Positions 17,093-27,263 are shown, numbered from the stretch's first letter. The stretch: 64,000 bases of DNA from Vreelandella rituensis (GCF_003336665.1 NZ_QPIJ01000009.1:1-64000); one strand, 5' to 3'. Numbers and translations are program-made. The notes: generated by a model not told the origin, from the letters alone.

Positions 17093-19012
17093 TCATTCCA
17101 GGTAGGTGTAACCCTCGAGGCTCTCACCCAGGTCCGCCAGCAAGCGGGCCTGCTCGGTGTCAGGTAACCGGCTTGCCGCGAGTTGTTGGGCAAGCTTGGC
17201 CTTGAGTGCTTCGGCATCGAAATTCACGTAGGCCAGGACATCGGTCACGGTATCGCCAGCCAAGGGGTTGGAGAGTACCCAGTCGCCATTATCATCAAGG
17301 GCGGCATCGACGGAGTCGGTATCGCCGAAGAGATTATGCAGGTCGCCGAGAATCTCCTGGTAAGCCCCGACCAGAAAAAATCCGAGCAAGCGCTCCTCAC
17401 CATTTTTCCATTCAGGGAGCGGAAGGGTGCTTTCCACCCCTTGGCCATCGACGTAGCTATCGATTCTCCCGTCGGAATCACAGGTGATGTCCTGAATCAC
17501 CGCGCGCCGGGTGGGCTCTTTATCCAGCCCGGTCAACGGCAGCACCGGAAAAATCTGTTCGATCCCCCAGACATCGGGTACCGACTGAAACAGTGAGAAA
17601 TTGACGAACAACTTGTCGGCGAGTTTTTCAGCGAGCTCGTCGGCAATTTCACGATGGGCACGGTTACGAGTATCGAGTTTGGCGCGCAGTCGCACACAGG
17701 CGGCGAGGTAGACGCCTTCGCCTTCGGCACGGGCGGAAATATCGCTCAGGCCCATCACGAAGCGCTCCTGTAACTCACCGACGGTTTGCAGCAGGTCGTG
17801 CCAGGCTTCTGCCAGAACGCGGGGCTCCTGATCATCGGCCAGACGATCGTAGACTTGCCAGAGTTCGGCGACGTGAATATCGTCCGCCATACGCTTTTCA
17901 GGCGGGGATTCGGCGATGCGCTCTTCACCGATAACATTGGTGATCAGCGCCGCATGATGGGCGGTCAAGGCCCGGCCGGACTCGCTGATCAAATGGGGAT
18001 GCGGCAGACTTTCTTCGCGGCACAGCTGGGCAAAAGCGGTCACCACATTTCGCGCATATTCCCGCATCGAATAGTTGGCTGAGCAGAAGCTGCGCGAACG
18101 CGTGCCTTCGTAGTCGATACCCAAACCACCCCCTACGTCGACGCTGTCGATGGGTGCGCCCAAGGCGAGCAGGTTCTGATAGAAGCGCGCGCATTCGCGC
18201 AGGCCGCGCTGGATATCGCGGATATTGGCAATTTGCGACCCCAGATGAAAATGCACCAACTGCAGGCTACCCAAGGCATCCTGTTCGCGCAGGGTTTCCA
18301 CCACCTTGAGAATCTGGGCAGCGGTAAGGCCGAACTTGGATTTCTCGCCGCCGGTATTCTGCCATTTACCCTTGCCCACCGAGGCCAGGCGCGCTCGTAG
18401 TCCGATGCGCGGCGTGACGCCCAGACGTTGCCCTTCTTCCAGGATCATCTCCAGTTCGGAGAGCTTTTCCACGACCAGATATACCCGGTGGCCGAGCTTT
18501 TCCCCCAGCAAGGCCAGGCGGATATACTCGCGATCCTTGTAACCGTTGCACACGATCAAGGAGGAACCTTCGCTGGAAAGCGCCAATACCGCCAGCAACT
18601 CTGGCTTGCTACCCGCCTCCAGGCCGACCCGGCCCTTACCGCGCTCGGTAGTGGCCAGAATTTCTTCCACCACCCGGCGTTGCTGGTTGACCTTGATCGG
18701 ATAGACGGCGGTATAACCACCCCGATAGTCGGTATCCTCCATGGCGCTATCGAAGGCCGCACAGAGTTGCTCGACACGGTCGTGCAGGATATCGCTGAAG
18801 CGCACCAGAACCGGCAAGCGCAAGCCGGCGGCCTTGAGCTGCTTCACCAAGGCGGCCAATGGCAATGCCGGGCCTTGGACGTCGCTACCCAGGGGCCGCA
18901 CCAGGGCATCGCCCTGGTCGTTGACATCGAAATAGCCGCTGCCCCATTGGTCGATATTCCAGGTGCGGCGGGCGCGTTGTGCGGGACCGGAAGCGGATGC
19001 CATGAAACTCAT
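17093..19012 (-). CDS. speA: biosynthetic arginine decarboxylase
   Basis: PLP enzyme (fold type III) that converts arginine to agmatine, the first step of the agmatine route to putrescine. The 639-residue length matches E. coli SpeA. K107 in YTAVYPIKVNQQ is the cofactor lysine. GGGLGIDYEGTRS is the phosphate-binding loop and TCDSDGRIDSYVDG carries the active cysteine and aspartate. The ATG at 19012 overlaps the thrB stop as ATGA and follows CGAGG, so the two genes are probably co-translated although their pathways differ. Confidence 0.95.
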   Translation of the reverse strand: MSFMASASGPAQRARRTWNIDQWGSGYFDVNDQGDALVRPLGSDVQGPALPLAALVKQLKAAGLRLPVLVRFSDILHDRVEQLCAAFDSAMEDTDYRGGYTAVYPIKVNQQRRVVEEILATTERGKGRVGLEAGSKPELLAVLALSSEGSSLIVCNGYKDREYIRLALLGEKLGHRVYLVVEKLSELEMILEEGQRLGVTPRIGLRARLASVGKGKWQNTGGEKSKFGLTAAQILKVVETLREQDALGSLQLVHFHLGSQIANIRDIQRGLRECARFYQNLLALGAPIDSVDVGGGLGIDYEGTRSRSFCSANYSMREYARNVVTAFAQLCREESLPHPHLISESGRALTAHHAALITNVIGEERIAESPPEKRMADDIHVAELWQVYDRLADDQEPRVLAEAWHDLLQTVGELQERFVMGLSDISARAEGEGVYLAACVRLRAKLDTRNRAHREIADELAEKLADKLFVNFSLFQSVPDVWGIEQIFPVLPLTGLDKEPTRRAVIQDITCDSDGRIDSYVDGQGVESTLPLPEWKNGEERLLGFFLVGAYQEILGDLHNLFGDTDSVDAALDDNGDWVLSNPLAGDTVTDVLAYVNFDAEALKAKLAQQLAASRLPDTEQARLLADLGESLEGYTYLE

Positions 19013-19968
19013 GAAGGTGCCTCGGGAAGGGGAAGGGCGCCATGGGCCAGGCGCGACTTCAGGATGGTGCGAAAGCGCTCGGGGTCGTGGGGAGTCAGGT
19101 CGTGGGCCGGTGGGTCGACGTAGACCACCAGCAGCCGCGAAAGCCAGTAACGCAGTGCCGTCATGCGCAGCATCACCGGCCACACTGCTCGCTCATCCGC
19201 GTTCAGCGGCCGACGTGCCTGGTAAGCCTGCAAGATGGCATCGTGGCGTTCCCTATTTAGGTGCCCATCGTCCTGGGTTGCCCAGTCATTGATCACGATG
19301 GCCAAATCGAACAGCAGGTCGCCGGTACAGCCATTGTAAAAATCGATGATGCCGCCGAGTTTATCGCCTTCGAACAGGGTGTTATCCCGGAACAGGTCAC
19401 CGTGTAGCGCCCCCTGGGGTAGCACCGGATGCTCGACGAAAGCGCTCTCGAAGGCATCGACCTCATCTTTCATCAGGTTCTGGTCGTCCGGGCTCAAGTA
19501 GGTCAGCACCTTATGGTGCATGGCCCGAATCCAGTGCAAGTCGCGAGGATTCGGACGTTGGCCGGGAAAGTGCTGAGAGATGACATGCATGCGTCCTAGC
19601 GTATCGCCCAGCGCCTGACATTGGTTCAGGTTGGGTGCATCGGGATGACGCCCCGGAAGCCTCGGAAACAGTAGCGCGGGTTTTTCGGCCAGGCTATGCA
19701 AGGCGATACCTTCACGGTCATGGATAGTGCCGGGAACCGGCAGGCGGTGCTCGTCGAGGTAGTCGAGCAAGTCCACGAAAAATGGCAGCTCCTCGTGTTC
19801 ACCCTGTTCGAACAGGGTGAGCACCAGTTCACGACGGTCGGTAGTGACAAAAAACGTGGAATTTTCCGTGCCGCCGGTCACGCCTTGAAGCGTTGTCAGG
19901 GTGCCGACGTTGAAGCTTTCCAGAAACGCTGCGACCTGTGCGTCGCTAAGCGGAGTGAATACAGCCAT
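19009..19968 (-). CDS. thrB: homoserine kinase (APH-fold ThrB)
   Basis: Phosphorylates homoserine in threonine synthesis. The 319-residue protein belongs to the aminoglycoside-phosphotransferase-like homoserine kinases found in pseudomonads and Halomonas, not the GHMP kinases of enterics. The N-terminal glycine loop reads TGGTENSTFFV, the Brenner motif HGDLFRDN spans 189-196, and D209 lies in IIDFYNG. Start ATG 19968. It is divergent from polA. Confidence 0.93.
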   Translation of the reverse strand: MAVFTPLSDAQVAAFLESFNVGTLTTLQGVTGGTENSTFFVTTDRRELVLTLFEQGEHEELPFFVDLLDYLDEHRLPVPGTIHDREGIALHSLAEKPALLFPRLPGRHPDAPNLNQCQALGDTLGRMHVISQHFPGQRPNPRDLHWIRAMHHKVLTYLSPDDQNLMKDEVDAFESAFVEHPVLPQGALHGDLFRDNTLFEGDKLGGIIDFYNGCTGDLLFDLAIVINDWATQDDGHLNRERHDAILQAYQARRPLNADERAVWPVMLRMTALRYWLSRLLVVYVDPPAHDLTPHDPERFRTILKSRLAHGALPLPEAPS

Positions 19969-20138
19969 GAGAATCTCGCCCAGGTTGCTAAGCCGGCTAT
20001 TGTAGCGGCTAGCTCCTTGAGTTGGCAGCATTGTGTTTCATCTGGATGCAGGGATTCGGATGACGGTTGGCGCTGCAGGACGTGGCATCAGCGCGTATCA
20101 TGACCCCATTATTCTCCCTGTATTGACGGATATCGTTT

Positions 20139-22961
20139 ATGGCCAGCGTCCCTATCGTTCTTGTTGACGGCTCATCCTACCTGTACCGCGCCTTTCATGC
20201 CTTGCCACCGCTGATGACTTCCAACGGCCAGCCGACCGGCGCCGTCAAAGGCGTGCTCAATATGCTCAAGCGCTTGATCAAGGACTACCCGAACAGCCCC
20301 ATGGCGGTGGTGTTCGATGCGCCCGGCAAGACCTTTCGCGATGATCTCTATGCTGACTACAAGGCGCACCGTCCGCCGATGCCGGATGATCTTCGCAGCC
20401 AGATCGAGCCACTGCATGCCTGTGTCAAGGCACTTGGCTTGCCGCTTTTATGCATCGAAGGCGTCGAGGCCGACGACGTTATCGGAACGCTCGCCCATCA
20501 GGCCACCCAGGCCGGGCGCGAGGCGGTGATCTCCACCGGCGACAAGGACATGGCTCAATTGGTCAACGAGCACATTACCCTGGTCAACACCATGAAAAAC
20601 GAGACATTGGACGTGGCCGGGGTGAAGGAAAAATTCGGCCTGCCGCCGGAATTGATCATCGATTACCTGGCCTTGATGGGGGATAAGGTCGACAACATTC
20701 CCGGGGTGCCCGGTGTGGGGGGGAAAACGGCGCTGGGCCTGTTGCAAGGTATCGGCGGTGGTCTGGAGGCTATCTACGCCGATCTGGAAAAGGTTAAGAC
20801 GCTGGATTTTCGTGGCGCCAAGACCCTCCCCAAGAAGCTCGAGGCCCATCGCGATCAGGCGTTCCTGTCCTATCAGCTCGCTACTATCAAGACCGATTGC
20901 GACTTGCCGGTGGGGCTGGACGACCTGGACATCGCGCATCCCGATCGAGAAGCGCTGATGAAGCGTTACCGCGAGCTGGAATTCAAGGCCTGGCTTGGCG
21001 AATTGCTGGAAGGCAAGGACGAAGGCGTGGATGACGTGGCGGGCGGCAAGCCGGCACCGGTGGCAGCCCATGATGGGGTTAGCGCAACGCTGGATGCCGG
21101 TTCCACTTCTACTTCTACTTCTACTTCTACTTCCTCTTCCTCTTCCAGCAGTCAGCGCCTCGATCGAGTGATCCTGAGTCAGGGCGAACTGGATGTCTGG
21201 CTTGCGCGGCTGGAGGCCGCAGATAGTTTCTGCTTCGACTTGGAAACCACCAGCCTCAATTATATGGAAGCGGAAATCGTCGGGGTGGGGCTGGCGCTCG
21301 AAGCCGGCGAAGCGGCTTACATTCCGCTGGCGCATGATTACCTGGACGTACCCGCCCAGCTTGACCGCCAGGCGGTGCTCGCCGCGCTCAAACCTCTATG
21401 GGAAAGCGCCGCCAGAACCAAGATCGGTCAAAACCTCAAGTACGACATTTCAGTGTTGGCGAATTATGCCATCGACGTGGCTGGGCCGTTCGCCGATACC
21501 ATGCTGGCCTCTTACGTGCTCAATTCCACCGCCACGCGACATGACATGGATTCTCTCGCCCTGCAGTACCTGGGCGAAAAGACCATCACATTCGAAGAGG
21601 TGGCCGGCAAGGGTGCCAAGCAGCTCACCTTTAATCAGGTCGCGCTGGAACAGGCGGTGCCTTATGCCTGTGAGGATGTGGATATCACCTTGCGGCTTCA
21701 GCACGAACTGCGCCCACGCCTGGAAGCGCAAGGGCGCCTTGCCCAGGTGCTCGATGATCTGGAGTTGCCGTTGATCAAGGTACTCTCGCGTATCGAGCGC
21801 AACGGCGTGGCCCTGGATACCGAGCGCTTGCATGAACAGAGCCTGCAATTGACCGAACGTATCCGTGAGCTGGAACTCAAGGCCCATGAGTTGGCGGGGC
21901 GTGAATTTAACTTGGGCTCGCCCAAGCAGTTGGCCCAGATCCTGTTCGAAGAACTGAAAATTCCCGCCAACAAGAAAACCCCCAAGGGAGCGCCTTCCAC
22001 GGCCGAAGCGGTGCTCGAAGAGTTGGCGTTGGATTACCCCCTGCCCAAGGTGATCATGGAACATCGCGGCCTGGCCAAACTGAAATCGACCTACACCGAT
22101 AAACTGCCGCGTTTGATCAACAAGGCCACCGGCCGGGTGCATACCAGCTATCATCAGGCGATCACCGCCACAGGCCGGTTATCGTCATCGGACCCTAATC
22201 TGCAGAACATCCCCATTCGTAGCGAAGAGGGACGCAAGATTCGTCAGGCCTTCGTGGCACGCCCCGGCTACCAGATCGTGGCCGCGGATTATTCTCAGAT
22301 AGAGCTGCGCATCATGGCGCATCTTTCCGAAGACAAGGGGCTGCTCGATGCCTTTGCCGAGGGGCGCGATATTCACAGCGCAACCGCCGCCGAAGTATTC
22401 GGTGTGGCGTTGGACAAGGTCAGCGGCGACCAACGCCGCAGTGCCAAGGCGATCAATTTCGGGCTGATCTATGGCATGAGCGCTTGGGGGTTGTCGCGCC
22501 AGTTGCACATCGAGCGTAATCAGGCCCAGACCTACATCGATCGCTATTTCGATCGTTATCCTGGCGTGGCGCGCTATATGGACCAGATTCGCGCCCAGGC
22601 GGCGGCGGATGGCTTCGTGGAAACCGTGTCCGGCCGCCGTTTGCATCTGCCGGAAATTCACGCCCAGAACCGTAATCGCCGCCTAGGTGCCGAACGCATG
22701 GCGATTAACGCTCCCATGCAAGGCACCGCTGCGGATATCATCAAGCGTGCCATGATCGACATTCATGACTGGCTCGCAAAAGAAAATATCCAAGCCCTGA
22801 TGGTCATGCAGGTTCACGATGAACTGGTGTTTGAAGTGGCGGATGCTCAGGTCGCGGGCTTTATCGAGGAGGTTAAAACCCGTATGCAGCACGCCGCTCA
22901 GCTAAGCGTTCCGCTGTTGGTGGAAGCACAAAGTGGCGCCAACTGGGATGAGGCGCACTAG
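20139..22961 (+). CDS. polA: DNA polymerase I
   Basis: Repair and Okazaki-fragment polymerase, 940 residues, complete. The 5' nuclease domain (about 1-300) starts [16 protein letters not shown]. The 3'-5' exonuclease domain keeps its acidic pair in [10 protein letters not shown], so proofreading is likely active. Polymerase motifs A ([13 protein letters not shown]), B ([14 protein letters not shown]) and C ([11 protein letters not shown]) are intact. The linker between nuclease and exonuclease domains contains a low-complexity Ser-Thr run (323-336) encoded by a hexanucleotide repeat. A terminator follows. Confidence 0.97.
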   Translation: MASVPIVLVDGSSYLYRAFHALPPLMTSNGQPTGAVKGVLNMLKRLIKDYPNSPMAVVFDAPGKTFRDDLYADYKAHRPPMPDDLRSQIEPLHACVKALGLPLLCIEGVEADDVIGTLAHQATQAGREAVISTGDKDMAQLVNEHITLVNTMKNETLDVAGVKEKFGLPPELIIDYLALMGDKVDNIPGVPGVGGKTALGLLQGIGGGLEAIYADLEKVKTLDFRGAKTLPKKLEAHRDQAFLSYQLATIKTDCDLPVGLDDLDIAHPDREALMKRYRELEFKAWLGELLEGKDEGVDDVAGGKPAPVAAHDGVSATLDAGSTSTSTSTSTSSSSSSSQRLDRVILSQGELDVWLARLEAADSFCFDLETTSLNYMEAEIVGVGLALEAGEAAYIPLAHDYLDVPAQLDRQAVLAALKPLWESAARTKIGQNLKYDISVLANYAIDVAGPFADTMLASYVLNSTATRHDMDSLALQYLGEKTITFEEVAGKGAKQLTFNQVALEQAVPYACEDVDITLRLQHELRPRLEAQGRLAQVLDDLELPLIKVLSRIERNGVALDTERLHEQSLQLTERIRELELKAHELAGREFNLGSPKQLAQILFEELKIPANKKTPKGAPSTAEAVLEELALDYPLPKVIMEHRGLAKLKSTYTDKLPRLINKATGRVHTSYHQAITATGRLSSSDPNLQNIPIRSEEGRKIRQAFVARPGYQIVAADYSQIELRIMAHLSEDKGLLDAFAEGRDIHSATAAEVFGVALDKVSGDQRRSAKAINFGLIYGMSAWGLSRQLHIERNQAQTYIDRYFDRYPGVARYMDQIRAQAAADGFVETVSGRRLHLPEIHAQNRNRRLGAERMAINAPMQGTAADIIKRAMIDIHDWLAKENIQALMVMQVHDELVFEVADAQVAGFIEEVKTRMQHAAQLSVPLLVEAQSGANWDEAH
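21105..21146 (+). repeat. in-frame hexanucleotide microsatellite in polA linker
   Basis: Four copies of ACTTCT, one ACTTCC and two TCTTCC in a row. They encode alternating Thr-Ser followed by a serine run in the disordered linker between the 5' nuclease and the 3'-5' exonuclease domains. Copy changes would keep the reading frame. Confidence 0.9.
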
Positions 22962-23006
22962 GGCTGTCTCGAAAGGGCGTGTTTCTCAGACGCGCTTGCT
23001 CCAAAC

Positions 23007-23038
23007 AAAAAGCCCGCAGAGCAATCCGCGGGCTTTTT
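23007..23038 (+). terminator. bidirectional terminator between polA and fbpA
   Basis: AAAAAGCCCGC and GCGGGCTTTTT pair around a ten-base loop. T-runs on both strands suit the convergent polA and fbpA. Confidence 0.9.
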
Positions 23039-23061
23039 GACGAACCGGTGGGGTCTAGCGC

Positions 23062-24090
23062 TTAGCGCCAGCCGACACGGTCGAAGATACGTACCGCTTC
23101 AGGGTTGTTTTCACCCAGAATGCTGATATTCAGCTCATCGCGCTTGAAGTCGCCCCAGGATTCCAGTACCTCGGATTTTTCCACGCCTTCCACGACCGGG
23201 AATTCATTGTTGCCGGCTGCGAAGATTTCTTGAGCGTCGTCGGATGCCAGGAACTCCAGGAAGCGAACGGCGTTGTCATGATGCGGTGCGTCTTTCACCA
23301 CCCCGGCACCGCCAACGTTGATGTGAGTGCCACGGCCATCCTGATTGGGGAAGATGATGCCGACTTTCTCGGCAGCTTCACGGTCCGACTCGTTGTCGGA
23401 TTCCAGCAGGCGTACGTAATAGTAGTGGTTGGCAACCGCCAGGTCGCACTCTCCGCTGGCCGCGCCTAGGATCTGGTCCGTGTCCCCACCTTGCGGCTGG
23501 CGTGCCATGTTGTCGACCACGCCTTGCGCCCACTCTTGGGCACCTTCTTCACCGTGATGCGCGATCATGGAGGCGAGCAGCGACTGGTTGTAGATATTGT
23601 TCGAAGAACGAATGCAGACCTGGCCTTCGAATTTGGGGTCGGCAAGATCTTCATAGCTGGTGATTTCGCTGGGATCGATGGCGTCGCGGTTATAGAAAAT
23701 AGCGCGGGCACGCTGGCTGAAACCGAACCATTTGCCTTCCGGGTGACGCATGGCGTCAGGCAGACGCTCGTTGAGAACCTCGGATTTGACCCCTTCGAAG
23801 ATGCCTTCCTGTTCAGCGCGCCACAAGCGGCCGGCATCCACGGTCATCATTACATCAGCGGGGCTGGCCGAGCCTTCACGCAGAATACGCTCGATAAGCT
23901 GGTCGGAATCGCCTTCGAGAACATTGACCTTGATGCCGGTCTGTTCGGTGAACACATCATACAATCCCTGATCAGAGTCGTAGTGGCGTGCTGAGTAGAG
24001 GTTCACTTCCTCGGCGGAGACGTTGGTGGCAAAAGCAGCGCCGGTGAGCAGGGCAGCGAACGGCAGGACGAGACGTGAGTGGGTAAGCAT
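23062..24090 (-). CDS. fbpA: ferric iron ABC transporter, periplasmic binding protein
   Basis: A 342-residue FbpA/FutA1-type Fe(III)-binding protein. The signal peptide is about residues 1-26 (ATNVSA then EE). The mature start VNLYSARHYDSDQGLY is typical, as are the tyrosine cluster ANHYYYVRL for iron and GTHINVGGAGV near the cleft. ATG 24090 was chosen because the signal peptide begins there and AGAGG precedes it. It is divergent from fbpC, and a candidate Fur box lies in between. The permease gene fbpB is 1.3 kb beyond, on the same strand as fbpA but behind fbpC. Confidence 0.94.
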   Translation of the reverse strand: MLTHSRLVLPFAALLTGAAFATNVSAEEVNLYSARHYDSDQGLYDVFTEQTGIKVNVLEGDSDQLIERILREGSASPADVMMTVDAGRLWRAEQEGIFEGVKSEVLNERLPDAMRHPEGKWFGFSQRARAIFYNRDAIDPSEITSYEDLADPKFEGQVCIRSSNNIYNQSLLASMIAHHGEEGAQEWAQGVVDNMARQPQGGDTDQILGAASGECDLAVANHYYYVRLLESDNESDREAAEKVGIIFPNQDGRGTHINVGGAGVVKDAPHHDNAVRFLEFLASDDAQEIFAAGNNEFPVVEGVEKSEVLESWGDFKRDELNISILGENNPEAVRIFDRVGWR

Positions 24091-24120
24091 TGAAAGCCTC
24101 TTGGTGATGGGTGCCTGATA

Positions 24121-24139
24121 TTGAATGATAATACGTTGC
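24121..24139. promoter_or_regulatory. candidate Fur box upstream of fbpA
   Basis: The 19 bases TTGAATGATAATACGTTGC match 12 of 19 positions of the Fur consensus GATAATGATAATCATTATC, including an uninterrupted ATGATAAT core. The position, 30-50 bases upstream of the fbpA start, fits iron repression. Found by eye. Confidence 0.45.
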
Positions 24140-24232
24140 ATTCGGTTTTGCTATTGAAGCGCTTGTCTCCTATGTTGTCAACTATTGAAAGCGCTCCGTG
24201 TTTTGTAAATGCGAGTACAATTGCAACGTATT
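24130..24232. repeat. inverted and direct repeats in the fbpA-fbpC intergenic region
   Basis: An 11-base perfect inverted repeat, AATACGTTGCA at 24130-24140 and TGCAACGTATT at 24222-24232, frames the region. Inside it, CTATTGAAGCGC (24151-24162) and CTATTGAAAGCGC (24182-24194) are near-direct repeats 31 bases apart, about three helical turns. They could be sites for a regulator of the divergent promoters; no known motif is claimed. Confidence 0.55.
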
Positions 24233-24294
24233 TACGAACGTTTCGCGTTACCATGGAAAACAACTTTTTCTCGTACAGTCGAGCCGATTTCACT

Positions 24295-25422
24295 ATGAAT
24301 AGCCAACTGAATCTATCCACTGTCGAGCATCCTGCGTCAGGACAGGCGCCGGTACTCGCCATGCACAACATTCGTCATGCTTATGGCCAGCACGTTGCCC
24401 TGGAAGATATCAGTCTGGAAATGCAGCCGGGGGAGGTGGTTTGCCTACTCGGCCCTTCGGGGTGTGGCAAGACCACTTTGTTACGTATCGTTGCTGGTCT
24501 CGAAGTGCTGCAACAGGGCAGCATGGCCTTCAATGGCACCACCATCAGCGCTCCCGGTATGGCGCATGTGCCGCCGGAAAAGCGCAACGTGGGCTTGGCG
24601 TTCCAGGATTCAGCGTTATTTCCGCACCTTACCGTGCTCGAGAACATTACCTTCGGCCTCAAGTCCCTGCCCGGCCGTGAGCGTCGTCGGCGTGGTATGG
24701 AGCTACTTGAGCAGCTGGGCATGAAGCAGTTTGCCTCCACTTATCCGCACACCCTTTCAGGCGGGCAGCAGCAGCGTATCGCGTTGGCCCGGGCATTGGC
24801 GCCGGAGCCGCAGTTGATGCTGCTGGATGAGCCGTTTTCAAGTCTGGATGCGCGGCTGCGCGATCGTATCCGCGACGATACGTTGCACTTGCTGAAGAAG
24901 GTGGGGGCGGGTGCGCTGTTGGTGACTCACGACCCGGAAGAAGCCATGTTCATGGCCGACCGCATCGCCCTGATGCACGAAGGGCATATCTTGCAGATGG
25001 GAACGCCACGCGAGCTTTACTGCGCCCCCCGGCATCCTTTCGTGGTGTCCTTCTTCGGCGACGTCAATGACCTGGAAGGCGAAGTGAAGAATGGGGCGGT
25101 GGAAACGCCGGTCGGGTCGGTGACGGCCCCGGGGCTGGCGGAAGGCTGTCGCGTGCAAGTGATGATCCGCCCCGAGGCGTTGAATGTAACCGAACTTGAC
25201 GAGCCGGCGCTGCATCGGCGTAGCCACATCATCATGGCTAAATTACTGGGTCGCACCAGCCTGTTGCATATCTGTGCCCACGATACCCAAGGCCATGAGT
25301 CGCACCTGCATGCGCGGATGCCCGGGGTTTTTCTTCCCGCGGAAGGGCAGCCGGTTTCGATTCAACTGGACCCTTCACAGGTGTTTGTCTTTCCTCTCAA
25401 CCTGGTCGCTGCCGGGGCGTGA
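24295..25422 (+). CDS. fbpC: ferric iron ABC transporter, ATP-binding protein
   Basis: ATPase of the Fe(III) importer, 375 residues. Walker A GPSGCGKT lies at 53-60, the signature LSGGQQQR starts near 154, Walker B LMLLDEP follows, and the H-loop is in LLVTHDPEEAMFMADR. The C-terminal extension (about 260-375) is the regulatory OB-like domain of FbpC/PotA-type ATPases. I chose ATG 24295; the open frame runs to 24121 but lacks a ribosome site there, and ATG 24253 is a weaker alternative. Its 3' end overlaps the convergent fbpB by 48 bases. Confidence 0.92.
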   Translation: MNSQLNLSTVEHPASGQAPVLAMHNIRHAYGQHVALEDISLEMQPGEVVCLLGPSGCGKTTLLRIVAGLEVLQQGSMAFNGTTISAPGMAHVPPEKRNVGLAFQDSALFPHLTVLENITFGLKSLPGRERRRRGMELLEQLGMKQFASTYPHTLSGGQQQRIALARALAPEPQLMLLDEPFSSLDARLRDRIRDDTLHLLKKVGAGALLVTHDPEEAMFMADRIALMHEGHILQMGTPRELYCAPRHPFVVSFFGDVNDLEGEVKNGAVETPVGSVTAPGLAEGCRVQVMIRPEALNVTELDEPALHRRSHIIMAKLLGRTSLLHICAHDTQGHESHLHARMPGVFLPAEGQPVSIQLDPSQVFVFPLNLVAAGA

Positions 25423-27084
25423 GCGACGCATGGCCACACTGAGCAGAATCACCGGAATGATACCCACCGCCACAATGGTCAATGAGGCGGTGGAGGCTTC
25501 GGCAAGCCGTTCATCCGCCGCCAGGCTGTGAGCCCGAACCGCCAACGTATCGAAATTGAAAGGCCGCAGAATGATCGTGGCCGGCAACTCCTTCATCACA
25601 TCGACGAAAACCAGGATTCCGGCGGCCAATAGGCTGCCGCGCATGATGGGGGTATGCACTCGGCGCAGGGTGCCACCCGGCGTTTGTCCCAGGGTCCGTG
25701 AAGCTGCATCCATGCTGGGAGTTACCTTGCCCAGGCTGGCTTCCAGGGTATTGAACGAGACGGCCAGAAAGCGTACCACGTAGGCGTACACCAGAATGAA
25801 GGCGGAGCCACTGAAGATCAGCCCTGCAATGATGCCGTAATGTTCGCGCAAGAAACTGTTGAGCTGATCATCCAGCCAGGCGAAAGGGATCAGGATGCCC
25901 ACCGCGACCACCGACCCGGGCACGGCATAGCCCATGGCTGCAATGCGAGTAGCGCCACGTGTGACCGGGCCGGGGTGAAGGCGTACTCCGTAGCTCAGGA
26001 TAAGCGCCAGCCCGACTGCCATGGCGGCGGCCAGCGTCGCCAGTACCAGGCTGTTAGCCGCAAAATCAATAAACTGGGTGCCGAACAGACTGTCACCCTG
26101 GCGCACGGCAAGATGGCCCAAAAGAGCGCTGGGAAGCAGAAAGCCGATCAATATCGGCAAACCGCAGGCACTAAAAGCGACCAGGCTGCGCCAGCCGCTG
26201 AGCTGGTATTCGGGTAGCTGCTGATAGCGGCTCGACGTATGAAAGTAACGCCGTTTGCCTCGCGACCAGCGCTCCAGCAGCACAAATACAATGATGAATG
26301 CCAGCAGGCAGGCCGCCAGTTGGGCGGCAGCCACTTGCTCGCCCATCCCGAACCAGGTGCGATAGATACCGGTGGTAAAGGTATCCACACCGAAATATTG
26401 CACCGCACCGAATTCATTGAGCGTTTCCATCAATACCAGCGAAACCCCACCGACAATCGCCGGGCGTGCCAGCGGCAATGCGACGCTGCTGAATAGCCGC
26501 CAAGGGCCGCGACCCAAGGTTCGTCCCACATCCAAAACGCACACCGATTGCTCGAGAAAGGCGACCCGCGCCAGCATGTAGACATACGGATAAAGCACGA
26601 GCGTGATCAGGGTGGCCGCGCCCCCCAGCGACCGGATATTGGGAAAGTAATAATCGTCTCGACCCCATTCGAAGATCGCCCGCAACCAGCTTTGCAACGG
26701 CCCGGCATACTGCAGGAAATCAGTGTAGGCATAAGCAATGACGTAGGTCGGTACCGCTAACGGCAGCAGTAAGGCCCATTCAAAAAGCCGACGTCCCGGA
26801 AAACGGCACATCACCACCAGCCAGGCTGTGCCGGTACCGATCACGAAAGTGCCCATGCCCACCGTTACCACCAGAAACAGGGTATTACTCAGGTAGCGAC
26901 CCAAGACGGTGCTGGCAAGGTGCTGCCAGATCCCGTCGGTGGGCATGAAAATATGCGCAAGCACCGTTATCACCGGCAGGGCTACGATCATGGCAATGAC
27001 AATGGTCAAAGCGCTCCAGGCATTGAAGCGCAGTGACAACCGCCGAGTAAGTGAGGGATGTCGTAGAGTGTCTGAACGGGACAA
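25375..27084 (-). CDS. fbpB: ferric iron ABC transporter, permease
   Basis: A 569-residue double-domain permease with about twelve membrane helices, like FbpB/HitB. Each half carries the EAA coupling-loop region (for example EQSVCVLDVGRTLGRGP and TPSMDAASRTLGQTPGG). The frame opens with TTG at 27084, and a strong AAGGAG lies about eight bases upstream on this strand, so TTG is probably the true start. The gene is on the opposite strand to fbpC and overlaps its end, an odd order for one transporter. Confidence 0.92.
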   Translation of the reverse strand: MSRSDTLRHPSLTRRLSLRFNAWSALTIVIAMIVALPVITVLAHIFMPTDGIWQHLASTVLGRYLSNTLFLVVTVGMGTFVIGTGTAWLVVMCRFPGRRLFEWALLLPLAVPTYVIAYAYTDFLQYAGPLQSWLRAIFEWGRDDYYFPNIRSLGGAATLITLVLYPYVYMLARVAFLEQSVCVLDVGRTLGRGPWRLFSSVALPLARPAIVGGVSLVLMETLNEFGAVQYFGVDTFTTGIYRTWFGMGEQVAAAQLAACLLAFIIVFVLLERWSRGKRRYFHTSSRYQQLPEYQLSGWRSLVAFSACGLPILIGFLLPSALLGHLAVRQGDSLFGTQFIDFAANSLVLATLAAAMAVGLALILSYGVRLHPGPVTRGATRIAAMGYAVPGSVVAVGILIPFAWLDDQLNSFLREHYGIIAGLIFSGSAFILVYAYVVRFLAVSFNTLEASLGKVTPSMDAASRTLGQTPGGTLRRVHTPIMRGSLLAAGILVFVDVMKELPATIILRPFNFDTLAVRAHSLAADERLAEASTASLTIVAVGIIPVILLSVAMRRSRPGSDQVERKDKHL

Positions 27085-27140
27085 GCGGTAACTCCTTCCG
27101 ATAGGTAGGGCGAAAACCAGCTGAATGTAATTGGATAGCG

Positions 27141-27155
27141 GATGAGAATAGTATC
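27141..27155. promoter_or_regulatory. weak candidate Fur-like site upstream of fbpB
   Basis: GATGAGAATAGTATC resembles half of the Fur consensus on each side but lacks the usual one-base spacing. It sits about 57 bases before the fbpB start. Mentioned because fbpB needs its own promoter in this arrangement. Confidence 0.3.
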
Positions 27156-27229
27156 ACTTGGTGCCTATATCTGCAGCCTGTGTCAGACCTTTGAGCGCGT
27201 GCCAACCCAGAAACCACCATCTAATAACC

Positions 27230-27263
27230 ACAACGCCCGCCGCTTTTCAGCGGCGGGCGTTGT
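27230..27263 (-). terminator. strong hairpin after the TRAP operon
   Basis: ACAACGCCCGCCGC pairs perfectly with GCGGCGGGCGTTGT around a six-base loop. No clear T-run follows on either strand, so it may be a weak intrinsic terminator or an mRNA-stabilising end for dctM. Confidence 0.5.

Noticed and set aside
20448..21335. 295-residue minus-strand open frame opposite polA
   Set aside because: Antisense of essential polymerase domains; no signal or motif of its own.
24121..24294. N-terminal extension of fbpC
   Set aside because: No ribosome site at the upstream start and it would cover the whole regulatory region of both promoters; the later ATG fits the family.
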